Program-made: the position numbers and the translations under genes | Part shown: positions 9,228 through 20,702 of the stretch, in pieces | Layout: the number at the start of each line of letters is the position of its first letter | How positions within the stretch are numbered: position 1 is the first letter of the stretch | The notes under the pieces: generated by a model | What the model saw: only the letters and a program-made list of their open reading frames with translations | The model's database searches: none | What the model was told of the DNA's origin: nothing | Source of the DNA: Drosophila pseudoobscura | Lineage: Eukaryota > Arthropoda > Insecta > Diptera > Drosophilidae | Direction of reading: 5' to 3' | DNA: 64,000 nt | Assembly: GCF_009870125.1 (NCBI RefSeq) | Contig: NC_046683.1 | Location: 21,957,001 to 22,021,000, forward strand

Positions 9228-11209
9228 TCAAAACCAGGACCAGCGACTTTTGCTCAACCCCGTTACCTTCCAATACCGCTCATCACACAGGTAGCCGCTG
9301 ACAGAGAGGGGAATGAGGAGAAGTTGAGGCCTCTTTAGCTTTGAGGGGCTTAGAGGAGCTGTTCGCCTTACCTCTTCTCCTTGATGGACTGTATCCCCCT
9401 GGCTTTGAGCTCGGCAATGGTGCCGGCCTTCCCACCGTACTCCTCGGGCAACATATCCTTAGGTACTTGCTTGTACAGGCTATCCATGCCCTCTGTGTGG
9501 TATTGGACCTGCATCAATCAGAGAATCACAGTTAATAGCTAAAAAAAACGAGGGGGAACGTTGTGAGTTGCTGCGGAGACCGCAACTCTACATTTATACC
9601 CGATACTTAGTCAGTATGGCTCTCCTCCGGCAGACGCTGCTAATATTAAACGACACGACAAAGAGTGCGTGCGAGAGAGACAGAAAATCAGTCTGAGCGT
9701 GACGTCGGCGGCTGCGTAGCCACTGCAAATTGATTTGTTCCTTTCGGCTATAAAAATGATCCGATCTGATCCAGATCGGACGGACAGACGGATAGACAGA
9801 CATGGCTCAATCGACTCGGCTATTGAGGCTGATCAAGAATATATATACTTTATGGGGTCGGAAACGATTCCTTCTGGACGTTACACACATCCACTTTTAC
9901 CACAAATCTAATATACCCCAATACTCATTTTGAGTACCGGGTATAATGAGTTGATAGACGGGGGAAACCATCGGTCGTACCAGATTCCTCACTTCCTCCC
10001 TCAAGAAGGGGGCCATCATTGAGATGAGCCGATCGAGATACGAGGGGCAGTTGATGACGTGCATGGCCCGCAGGCGCGAGGGATAGGCCTCCTGCAGGAA
10101 CTTCATGTAGATACGCAGAACGAAGATTGATATGTAGGCCAGATGCCTGAGCGTGTATCCTCCGATGTCGACGATCTGGACGTCTCCGTCCGCAATGTCC
10201 GAGTCGTCTAAGTCGCGCATCTCCCCCACCTTTAGCTCCACGTCCGGCATCGTGAAGCGAGCGTCGCTCATCATGAAGAAAATTTTGGTTTCTTCCACCG
10301 AATTGCGCTGCCAATAGATACCAAAACCAAGGGAAGTATCATCAACAGTTTTCAAATAATAGCCCCATTGCAAATAAATCGTATACGAGTATAAGACAGT
10401 AGGTAGAGTATTCGCCGTACCGTATGTGGATCGAGGTCAGCCATGCGGAAGAAGAGGAGCTTGTTTCCCTCTGGCGTCAACCCCGGGAGTATCAGCAAGT
10501 CACTACGAAGAAATCAAATAAGATTGGTTAAACTCGTGTCTCTCATTGGCTACCGTCCCCTTCCCTCCCTCACTCTGACACTCTAACAGACACACACAGG
10601 GGGTCGATGGTTTCCTTTCCGCTTCGGCACTTACGAGACTCGTAAACCCTTGGCCGTCATCTCGTCCTCCATGTTGCGATCGATGAACAGGTGCGCATGC
10701 TTGTTTCGCATGCTGTAGTTGAGCTCCACCAGAGGCTTGGTCTTCTCCACGTCGTACTGCACGCATTTGAGGAATCGCAGCATCACAATCGGCTCTGGAC
10801 CAAATTAAAATGGAATGGGATACTTATTAGCAAACATCATCTGAGGTGATCAAGGTTGTGCAAGAGTATGTATGAGCTTTGGCACGAGCATTAACTTCCC
10901 TCTAGTGTGTAATGGCGTTACAAGGTTAAAGGTCTGAGTGTGGGGCGTATCGGGCGTAATGCCATTAATACGCCATTAATTTCTGTGCTTGCACCGTCTA
11001 GACACTCGACTGGTTATCAGCCGGAGCCGCACAGTCTCTATCGCTTTTGGTCACTATTCGAAGTGGCTAATCGAACCTACTGCTTGGAGAAGCTTACCAA
11101 TTTTTTCGGGAAGATTTGGATTGCTCTCGAACCAGGCGAGCAGCTCCTGTAGCTTGTCGCTCCAGGCGGAATCGGTGGGAATCGGGCGGGAACTTCTTGC
11201 CGCGGCCAT
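9228..11209 (-). CDS. CRAL-TRIO lipid-binding protein B (probable CG3091 orthologue), six exons
   Basis: Minus-strand exons are 11098-11209, 10635-10794, 10421-10502, 9981-10307, 9372-9508 and 9228-9297, coding 295 residues; every junction keeps phase. The start is the ATG at 11209 in the context GACATGG; the frame is open a little further upstream but only from a TTG. Domain order matches gene A: helical CRAL-TRIO-N (KLQELLAWFESNPNLPEKI), then EPIVMLRFLKCVQYD, MRNKHAHLFIDR, LILPGLTPEGNKLLFFR, PSRLRAMHVINCPSYLDR and the signature MLPEEYGGKAG, ending SRWSWF. It should bind a hydrophobic ligand in the cytosol; the ligand is unknown. Exons of 160, 82 and 137 nt are identical in size and phase to those of gene A. 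The intron at 9509-9980 is swollen to 472 bp by a DINE-1-like repeat, against 67 bp in gene A. Confidence 0.9.
9595..9945. mobile_element. DINE-1/INE-1-like non-autonomous element, copy 1
   Basis: About 351 bp bounded by near-perfect inverted ends: TATACCCGATACT at 9595-9607 against AGTACCGGGTATA at 9933-9945 (12 of 13 pairs). The interior carries the hallmark segments of the dispersed INE-1/DINE-1 family in flies, including GCTGATCAAGAATATATATA and CTTTATGGGGTCGGAAACGA. These elements are short, lack coding capacity and are thought to be moved by Helentron-type rolling-circle transposons. It lies inside an intron of CRAL-TRIO gene B, 35 bp from the donor site. Two further copies are at about 37.5 and 62.1 kb. 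Confidence 0.7.
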
Positions 11210-13111
11210 GTCGAATACGTCTTGCTCCGGCGGCAACAATTGCAAACTAAGTACCGTACCCCATTTTCATTCTAGTTCCCACTCAATTGATAATGCTAAC
11301 GAGCCCACACACAAGCAACACACACACACTATTACTCCATCCACTAACAGCGCTCATTGCAAGCGATCTCCACTGGATTTTCACGCTACGATCGGCGATC
11401 GGCAAGAGAGCTTTTTCGCGAAAGCCCTCAGATATGACCCTCCTTATCGCGTCTACTTACTTACTCTCAGGCTAATGTAATTGAGTAAAGCTGCCGACCA
11501 AGCTTTCATTTCTTTTTTTTGGATCTGAATCCGACGGAATGGTGTGTGGTATTGGGATGGGGCGAAGTCGGAATACACTTATCCCTAATAACATTTATAG
11601 ATTCTTTATTGAATACTGGATCAGACATCTATATGCATAGTATAATATAATACACATACAAACATATACATATACATACATACATACATACATACATATG
11701 GATTTACATATACATATGTATGTATGCATATTGTAGAGCGCGGCTACAGTGGCGTGGCGGCTGTGTCTTCTTCTGGTTCTCATCGGGATCGGGCTATCAC
11801 TGCCGTTTCTAGTTTAACTTGTTTAAGACTTGTGTTAGTTTTTCACAATATTCAATATTCAATATGCATACAGCAGATGACACCTCTTCTAAGACAAAAA
11901 AAAGTATTATTTATGTTTATACCTTTACACGTTTGTGTGTGTGTGTGGGTGTGTGTACAATATGGTATATAGTATTTAGTGTAGTATGTATATAATATAT
12001 AGTATACGGCAAACAGCACATGTCTGTATGCATGCATGTATTGTACCTACACATATACCCTTGCCGAAGTATGAAATCGCATTCCAATCTATCAACGGTC
12101 GCAAAATGGTTACAAATTTTAAAATGTTAACATTGTTCTTAGACCTTAGGATTTCACCTTGTTATCAATAACAGCTGTTGCTACACCTATCTAGATCTGG
12201 AAATGGATATGGATATGGTGAGGATAGTAGGGCCAAAAGATGACAACTGTTCCTCCATAACGCTCATATGTACATAGGTACATCCATATGCACATATGTA
12301 TGTATATATGTACAAATGGAACGATAGATCGATATACATATGTATGTACGTACGGTACGGTACGGTATTGGGATACCACATGAAGAACATCAGGTCAGCG
12401 GCTCGGTAAACCTAATCGTAAACTTAGAAACTACGTCAGAGGAATACACTGTTTGTGGCACAAGAGTATATAGCTGCCATAGTTAACCAAAGCCCTGTGG
12501 CAGATTACTTAGACATCAAATATTATGTCATATCGTATCAGATCGTATTATATCTTAAACTATTGGCTATAGACTTATTGCAGCTTGAGTTGACACCACG
12601 GAAGAGACCACAAAAAGCTCTCTATTTGATAGAGAAATTTACGGACATGGAACATGGAACAACATTTTTGGCACTGGCAAATGCTAGAGTTAAGAATGCA
12701 CACATCGACAGAATGGGGCAGGCACACGGATTCCCCCCATTCCAACATTTATACATGCAATGTATATACATACATACATACATAGATCAATCTTAGTGTC
12801 TAGTCATACGAACTCTTAACTGAATGACTCAGGACTCGATGGCCGAAAGTCCTGGATGTAGGGGAGAGAGTGCCCCTAGTCGTCCTGCCTGTGTGGATCT
12901 AGGGCCCATCTCTGGGGCTGCATCTCAGAGCGCCAAGGAAATACTGAATTGTACCCTGACTCTAGTCTCTCCATCAATACTGAAACTCGATCAGGTCGGG
13001 GGTGGTCCGGTCGGCGGCAATCCTTCGGACCAGGTTAAGCCGCCCTCACATGGTTTGGGTGCGGGCCACGGTGCCCTGCCGCTGGCGTCGGGACTAGCTG
13101 AAGATGCTCCG
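11210..13111. other. Intergenic region between CRAL-TRIO B and the UNC93-like gene
   Basis: The first 300 bp are the likely promoter of CRAL-TRIO B. The rest is dominated by CATA/TATG microsatellites (11640-11730, 12260-12370, 12760-12785) and a TG run near 11935-11955, and should include a long 3' UTR of the minus-strand UNC93-like gene. The 97-codon ORF at 12824-13117 looks like chance. Nothing else was recognised. Confidence 0.45.
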
Positions 13112-16100
13112 TCATAAACTTATGAGCGTGGCCTTGCGCTGGGCCTCCAGGCGGATCTCGAGCGTGGCGTAGGGAGGCACGCTGATGACCAACAGCACCA
13201 CCAGAGCGATGATTTTTAGCGACTCGCAGAGGAAGCCGTGCCCCGCAAAGGTGATACCCAAGCCCAGGAAGCGGAGGGCCTGTAGAGGCGCCGATACCTC
13301 GGTCACATGGTTGGCATGGTTGAGGGTGACCAGCGAGAGGAGCAGAGTCTCCCACATGCCGTTGCAGGCGCCCCATGAAGCGGCTATTACGTAGAACAGT
13401 GCACTGTCGTCGTTCGACGGCTTCCAGCTGGAGAGCGCGAGCAGCAGGCAGGAGTGGAAGAAGAATCCGGCCACTGAAATGTTAAATGAATGGAGAAGCA
13501 GGCATGAGGGGGGTAGCACATAGATCTTGGATGGATACCTACAGATCACCACGATTCGCTTGACGTGCCGTAGCAGCATGCTCAGCGTGCAGGAGACGAT
13601 CAGCTGCATCAGTCCCATGCCAACCATGGCTCCAGCTATCATGCCGATGCCCAGGGAGCAGGAGACGAAGGCCCGCAGGAAGTCGCCAAGCATGTATGCC
13701 TGCTCCGTACCCACGAAATAGGCCAGCGGTCCGGCAAAGAGCAGCGTATCCGTGATGCTGACGTCCCTCAAGCCCAAGCTCCTCTCCTGTCGCGAGGAGC
13801 CCATGAAGGCGGCCCCGTGCGCCCTGCCAACTACCGCGACCAGGGAAAGGATCAGCGATACCAAGGAGAACAGCACGTACAGCCATAGCAGCGACTGGCC
13901 ACCAGCCCGGGCGCCGCTCTCGATGAACCCGACGTAGATAGAGCGCTGCGTGAAGCTAGATCCGGATCCGTTGGCCCAATCGGCCACCAGCGGTGTCTGC
14001 ACCCTGAGCGGGCACATGTCTGCCCCGCAAATACGCTCGCCGTGCTCGTTCCGGTTAAAGAAGTCCCGCAGCTGAGGCGCAGTCACAGACCCATTGCGAG
14101 TGTCCCCCGCTCCGGAGCAACTCCAGTCGCTACCGTTGCATACGAGCAGCACCGAGGCCAACAAGGCACCCACGATGAGACCTAGGTCCTGGGAGGCGCG
14201 GAACCAACGGGCCAAGCGTCGCACCTTTTGCTCTCGGTTGCAGAACATCTTGTGCTCCTCGTTCAGCACGTCCACGGCGGCCTGCGCTTGCTGCTCGCAG
14301 GCGGCCTGGGAGCAACTAAGCCTCCCACCGAAATGGACAATGAGCGCCGCCTTGCAGCCATTGGCGCCGCTGATGGTAAGGCCCAGCAGCAGGTAGGCCG
14401 GCAGCAGCGTGTATATGGAGGCGTATATGTGCGACAGTACGAAGAGCATCACCGCTAGGTAGTTGGCCGCCAGAAGCGGCGTGTATCCGTAGCGGCGCAT
14501 CAGCCATGCGCTGGGCAGGCACATACCGGCAGCCAGCAAGAACAAGGTGCTGAGCAGCAGCGACCCGATATCCGGGCCGATGGGCAGCCACTGCTCCCGG
14601 TGGTGCCACACCGCATTGGAGCCCTGCAGGGCCATCATTGGCAGCAGCACGGCGTTCATCAGGCCGTGGGCGATGGCCAGGTAGCTGAACTGGCGCCACA
14701 CCTTCTGGCGCACATGGGCCGGCACTCGGTGTCGGCAGCTCCGGCTGTTCAACGTGATCAGCCGGCGTATGGAGGTGGCCCCGATCGAGCTATTGATCGA
14801 CTCACGGCGCCGTGACGCCGCCAGGGCCGCCTGAACCTGGTACGAGGACACCGGATTGATGCGGTGCGAGCGCGTGGATACCGGCGAGGGCGAGTACGCA
14901 GCAAAGTGCGCCTGAAAAATAAATAAATCAAACGTTAAATGTGCTAAGAATTACGCGGCTCAGCGGAGCTTTGCGATTCACAACGCGCGCTAATCCTCAC
15001 AAGCTGCTTCCGGCACCCAGTGCAGCACACACAGCCCTGGGCTTGGAATTTTCACGCATCCACAATCCCTGCGTCGATGTGACTGTATGTCCACCCACGC
15101 ACCCCGGCACTTTAATTAAAGTTGAGAGAAGTCAACATGGGGGACTGGACGACTTAATTATTTGCTGTGCAACTAGGGAAAATAATCCGTTTTCATGTTC
15201 TGACATTTGCGGGATATCCCTGTCCACCCTCAGCCTCTGAGGCATATGCCTCCTCCGGCTGTGAGTCTCAGTGCGTCTTTTTTGTTGACATTGAAGACAA
15301 TTGAAGCAGAAGCTCAATCTGATTCCGTCTCTGACTGTGACGCGTCCGATGCGGGGGCTCACACAATTCCCATTATCCGATTTGCACTGATTCTATAAAT
15401 AAATGAAGAGTGCCACCAGGCAAGCGGACACACCACACCACACCACACTCACCTCCATCATCTGGTCATCCCAAACGTTGTGGGCTCCACCCGAGCTGCG
15501 GGTACGCAACACGCGATGCCTGGTGGTTAACGAATGGCGATGATGATGCTGGTGCTGATGCAGATGCTGGTGTTGATTCTGCTGCGGAGGGACGTTCTGG
15601 TGGTGGGAGTGCGATGTAATTCTCTTCGTTGTCAGCCCCAGCATGGTAAATCCGCTGAACGTGCTGGTCGTTGTGGTTGCCGTCGTTGTTGTCGTCGTAG
15701 TGCAGCCCATGGCCTCTGATTGCACGGGACCACCTCCATTGGCGATGGGGAGATCTGCGTTTCCAGCTCCGGCAGTCGAAAGGCTCAGCGAGCCGCCGCC
15801 AACTCCCAGGCCGGCCATGACGTAGGCATTGTACGAAGATTGCTGCAAGAAACCGGAAATAGTTAGGTAATGATTCCAAAAATGAGTAAGGATCGATAAG
15901 GAGTGACTGGAGGAGGAGTTTCTGCATCGAGTCATCTATCGAGTGTCAGAGTTTAACGATCTGGACTCACCTTGCGCTGCTGGGCAAATAAGGAGAGCCG
16001 CTCGCGCTCCCTACTAGTGTCTCTGGCCCGCTGCTCCAGCAGCAGCTCGTACTCCCTACGCTTCTCACGCTTGCGCTCGGCCGCCTCCAGCTCGTGCAGA

Positions 16101-16117
16101 TTCGGCAGACTGCCCAT
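13112..16117 (-). CDS. UNC93-like MFS membrane protein (probable CG3078 orthologue), four coding exons
   Basis: Minus-strand exons 15971-16117, 15453-15842, 13543-14911 and 13112-13473 code 755 residues, all joined in phase. The N-terminal 200 residues are cytosolic in character: a highly charged Arg/Glu helix (KREKRREYELLLEQRARDTS), then Thr and His/Gln runs. From about residue 225 there is an UNC93-type major facilitator core with about ten to twelve hydrophobic segments, for example the region with MNAVLLPMMALQGSNAVWH, GYTPLLAANYLAVMLFVLSH and GANGCKAALIVHFGG. UNC93 proteins regulate or traffic other membrane proteins (the worm K+ channel SUP-9, mammalian Toll-like receptors); the role of this fly gene is not known. 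The start ATG at 16117 (MGSLPNLHELEAAERK) is the first true ATG in the frame. The 69-nt intron at 13474-13542 has no stop and is a multiple of three. Confidence 0.85.
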
Positions 16118-18318
16118 CGCGGCCGATCGCTGTGATTTCAACGCCTTCCGTTAATGTTATCGGTCTGTGGCTTCGCTTCAATGGTTTCCAAATCAGAATC
16201 GGAGAAAGCGAGACCGAGAGCGGGAGCGACTGTAACTTCCGATGCTGCTCAGAATGAATCACTGGCGTCCGAAGGTGCCGGAAACGGCTCTTGAGGCGCT
16301 GGCATGTCCCCATGCAATGCGAAACTGTCTCGCTGGCTGTAGGCTCCTCCCTATCGGTGTCGTTTTATTCGTTTTCGTCCCCGTAGTAGTATGCGTGGTC
16401 ATGGCTGCCGCTGCCACTGCCACTGCCCCCACAGCACAAGCATCCTAATCTTCTGCGTTTGCGTATGCGTTTGCGTTTGTGTACGATGCGCTGATTTAAT
16501 TACTTTTTGCGCTGTATTGACGCGGGTTCATTGCCCACCGTTGTGGGGCCGCCAGAAGATTTCTCCTGACTATATCTGGTGACGCTCGATCTGAAAATGC
16601 AGTCCAATCATACGATATTTGTCCCTGGGGATGATATATTAAAGTCATGTACACATACATATGTATGACCCCACTTCCCCACTTATCTGCATGTATGTAT
16701 CTGTGAACTATAGTTATGTACAAACACACATCATATCATCAGGTGTGTCCATTTTGAGTTATCTACACATGTGCACACCGCCCACACATGCATGCATAAA
16801 TGTACATACACACACACATCATTCATGCATGCACATGTACCATGTGATTACATACATATGTACAAAATGAGTTATTCTTGACCTCAAGGATTGGACCACC
16901 TGGGCCAGACCCACTTTTGGCGTCTATTGCGACCACATTTTGAGGTCATAATCATCTCATAAACAGTCTTACTTCGTTTTTATCATCCTGAGTTAGCACC
17001 CGTTATCCACGCCCCTTCCCCAGGCCCTCGGCCCATGGCCCACCCAGTGCCCTCAATTGTGGCGCAGTTGCGATTCAGTGCCACACGCCCTTTGGGGAGA
17101 AGAAAGAAGGCCATAAAAGGAAACACAAATGTAAAGCGTAAAATGAGAAACGAATAAAGAATATGAATATTGGATAGACCTTCCTCCGAGCAGATCAAAT
17201 GCATGCTAATCTAGGGAACATATAGGGTATATAAATGTAGAGACCTTCTCGATATTGGTTGCAGTTCACTTCTTAGGGCCTCTCTGGCACATCTCTACTT
17301 GAATTATATTTCCTGGATTCGGGTTCGGGTTCTGGCTGGGCCCTGTTGCCGCACTTCACTGGGGTCTGGTCTCACTTTATGTGTCAGCAAATTGTTTTTA
17401 AGCCCCCCACTGCACCGCACAAGCAACAAAAAAAGAAAGAACCTCAATAGCCAAAAAACCGAGGGTCATTCCACTCAGATTCAATGTCAGTTTCAGTTCC
17501 GTTCAACACAGACACAAGCATAAACAGAACAGAACCGAACATCACAGCACAGCACAGCACAGCACATAAGAGGGCAGGACAGGACAGGACAGAACTCCTT
17601 GGTCTCCTTGGTGCTGCCGCGCTCTCAGCCTCACGCAAACTACTCGCAGAGTACACTGAGCACAGGAGATTACTGCTGCCGCTTCTGCTCCTGTTAACGG
17701 CTGTCATCTCGTGCCTTCGATGGCATCGCCTTCCTTCGCGCTGACATGCGCACAACTGATTGATGCTGGGCACCACCCTCACCCTTACATGTACGAAGCC
17801 CCAGCCCATGTGTCAAAACCACCCACTGCATACAGGTGGAGGGTGGGGGGAGTGGGGAATGGGAAGCACCCTTAGCGCTTGTCTGTCTGTTGATTTAATT
17901 TTATTTAAACTATCTGCAAATTGGCTAACAAAAACGTGCTTAATGTGATAATTTGAACATTAGATCGATCGAGTGTGGTGGCATTGCCAGCACAGATTAT
18001 AATATGTTTGTATGCATATGTAACGGGGGGAGCCGGGAACACGAGATGCGGTATAACAGTTATCGAAATGCAGTTGGCATGATGTCTGATGTCTGTTGTC
18101 TGTTGTCGGGACTATAGTCAGACTTTTGTCTTTGGGATACACAGTGGATAATCGTAGTAATATGCACGTATGTATGTATATCTGGGTGCAGTCAAAAAAT
18201 TGCAATATCTCTCTCTCAGACACGCTCACACACACACACACGAGATAGATTCACGTATTGCCAGCGATGATCCCAAATTTGGAGCTTAAAAACGGCTATT
18301 TGCGGCAGGGAGGGGTTT
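16118..18318. other. Intergenic region between the UNC93-like gene and tempura
   Basis: The left 250 bp should hold the UNC93-like gene's 5' UTR and promoter. The rest contains CA/CATA microsatellites (16640-16860, 18225-18245), tandem CAGCA and CAGGA runs (17545-17590) and DNA without convincing coding signal. The 3' UTR of tempura lies at the right end; a TTTATT on the plus strand near 17900 could be its polyadenylation signal. Confidence 0.45.
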
Positions 18319-19675
18319 CTAGTTTCGCTGGGGAGCCTCGGGAACCGGGTAGGCAAACTGGAGGTGAAGGTTGCACCAGCGCTGATGCTTGCAGCCCAGC
18401 GCCGACTCGGCCTGTCGCACCGCCTCGAGGAAGGGATGCCGTCCGTAGTCAAACTTGTTCAGCTGTGACTGCAACTCGTTGGCCGCTGCCGCCGTATGCG
18501 CCGGGAGTTGGTAATGTTCGTCAGCCAGCCCCGTTTGTAAACGAACGCACTGATCCACGATGAACTTAAGCGCTGCACGGCGGTGCAGCTCAAAACAGTC
18601 GCGCGGTCCGTACAGAGCCCGCTGCTCCAAGCACAGGCGCATGTCGTAGGCAGCCACGTTGCAGCAGTATAGGAAGGAGCGCAACCGCTGGCCGCTGACA
18701 GCGCTGCGGTTCATGTTGGGCAACAGCAGTTGGAGCAGGGCCTCGGTATTCGGCTCGCAGGAAAGACCGTACTCTGCTAGGAGATCAAGGAGACTGGCCA
18801 GCTGCGGCTGTGACTCTCCGTTGGGCATAAAGAAGCAGAGCTCGTAGGCCCGCGCGAGCAGCACCTGGCGATAGTGATAGCAGCTGTAGTCGCTGATATG
18901 CTTGCGCAGGAATTTCTCCGTTCGCAACAACTCCGACTGGAGCAGGCATGGGCCGCTCCGCAGCACCCACTGGCGATGTGACCAGGCGTGATAGTTGCTG
19001 GCACAGCGATCGGCGGAACGCTCACAGATACTGATTTCATTGGGCCAGTCAATGGCATCGGCGCCTGCAAAACGATTAAGAAAAAGTTTAAGCAGACACT
19101 CTGAAAGGTGCACTGGAATTACTTTGAAACGAGTACAGCCACCGGCGGTAGGCGAACGCCTCGTTCGACTTTGGTTTGATGGAAAGGACGAGGGCCGAGA
19201 ACTGCAACTCCTTGTTTATGCTGAGCCGGTTCTTCTGCACCAGCTGGCGGCGGATATGCCAGAATGTGGTCACGTCCGGATTAATGAGCAATGCAACATT
19301 CAGATACTTAGCCAAGGCATCGCTTTGCTGCTGCTGCTGGAGCGTGCGCAGCTGCTGCTGTAGCGTCTGTCGACGGTGCAGGATGAGGGTACGGTGGGCG
19401 TGGTCGTAGACATGCTGGGCGCACCACGACTCCAGGCCTAGATTGTGCTCCACGTGCACTACCGGCGACTTGTTGCAGTTCGTCTCCTTCGGTATTATCT
19501 CGAACGACGCACTAAGCAATTAAAACGTGATAAGGGGCCGCTCGGATGCAGCGAAGTGTACTTTTTGAACTTACAGATCAGCGTCCTTGACGAAGACTGC
19601 GTTAATATCGCGTATGATTTTCTCGCAGAGCACTCTCTTCTCATTGTTAAGGTCGACTTCCATGTCTTCCTCCAT
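18319..19675 (-). CDS. temp: Tempura, PTAR1 homologue (Rab prenylation), three exons
   Basis: Minus-strand exons 19575-19675, 19123-19511 and 18319-19064 give 411 residues (human PTAR1 is about 400). The protein carries prenyltransferase alpha-subunit repeats: W-x-x-R motifs seen in TTFWHIRRQLVQKN, EAFAYRRWLYSFQS and NYHAWSHRQWVLRS. The segment KSPVVHVEHNLGLESWC aligns with human PTAR1 as I recall it. PTAR1 is the alpha subunit of GGTase-III-type enzymes; in flies tempura is needed for geranylgeranylation of Rab1 and Rab11 and for Notch signalling. The start at 19675 (MEEDMEVDLNNEKR) fits the human N-terminus; an ATG at 19783 in the same frame would add 36 basic residues and cannot be excluded. 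Divergent from the UTP15 homologue, with shared promoter elements between them. Confidence 0.92.
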
Positions 19676-20230
19676 TGCACTATCTTTGTGTTGGCGATTT
19701 TCCTGACTTTGGCTGGTCCAGCTTCCTGCCTGCTTCCGTTTGGTCTTGTTGATAGCTTTCGTTTGATTCGAATGTATAGGCACATTGATTGCTTTTAATT
19801 AACATTCGGCTGCTCAATTCCCTGAGGCCTGGTCTAGAGGGTCTCCAGTTAATTAAAGAATCCAGCCTTGGATGAGAGGTTGTTACGGAGGCCCCAGTAG
19901 CAGAGCCATCACAACAAATAAATTTCAATTAAAAACGAATTTATTATTCCTATTCTAATAGGCAGGCGGCTGCGGAATGAGAACGAGGTCGGTCATAGGA
20001 CCGGGACCGGGAAGAATTTGCGATCCCCAAACTTTAGTTCGTGCAGCTCTCGTCTGTATTATTTGCAACACACTTGGCGCACAATTGCTCCCTGACCAGC
20101 CACAAATTTAAGCAGATCCAAATGCCAATTAGGAATGTTTAGGGGAGCGACCATATGTGGATACCGACCACTGTCCACTGTTGTTGTCGTCGCAGTGGGT
20201 GTGAGAGTTGTTCACATATGTTTGGCCAGC

Positions 20231-20238
20231 TATCGATG
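20231..20238. promoter_or_regulatory. DRE-like element (TATCGATG)
   Basis: TATCGATG matches the DREF site TATCGATA at seven of eight positions. It is 36 bp from the Motif 1 site in the tempura/UTP15 spacer. Confidence 0.4.
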
Positions 20239-20273
20239 TACCGCCTATCGGTAGGCTAATGCAACGACTCTCA

Positions 20274-20284
20274 CAGTGTGACCA
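20274..20284 (-). promoter_or_regulatory. Ohler Motif 1 / M1BP site
   Basis: On the minus strand this reads TGGTCACACTG, a full match to the Motif 1 consensus YGGTCACACTR that binds M1BP and marks paused housekeeping promoters in Drosophila. Orientation points towards tempura, though such sites sit near divergent start sites too. Confidence 0.65.
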
Positions 20285-20702
20285 GAGAGGAAACGCCATT
20301 CAAAAAAACTATTTCCAGCTATATATCTATCCAATTTAAACATTAAAGTTATTGATTATTATCAAAAATACATATATACATAGCTCGTTTGATTTTGTTC
20401 CCTCTCTAGGTCACACACCCACACCATTCCTAAACTTTCGTAAAAAGTAGCGATATTTTATACACAAATTATACTATGATTTTGCATAAAACTACATTAA
20501 ATTATATCTTCAGTGCTGGGGGTCCTAGCCAGCTAGTAATACTAAACAGAATATCAAACTCAAGGAATACCATTGAGTATCATGAACTTATTCAGTTCGT
20601 TCACTGCAGTGAATAGTTCTTTTTTGTTCCATCACTAATTGAGGGATTCCGAAACACACTGCACGTGTTTCTCGCTGCACGAGAAATTCAAAATATCTCA
20701 GA

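Larger units (their letters stand above)
19676..20702. promoter_or_regulatory. Divergent promoter region of tempura and UTP15 homologue
   Basis: One kilobase separates the two start codons. It contains a perfect Motif 1 site and an ATCGAT element about 40 bp apart, both marks of fly housekeeping promoters. No ORF of note is present. The UTP15-proximal 350 bp are AT-rich. Confidence 0.5.
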
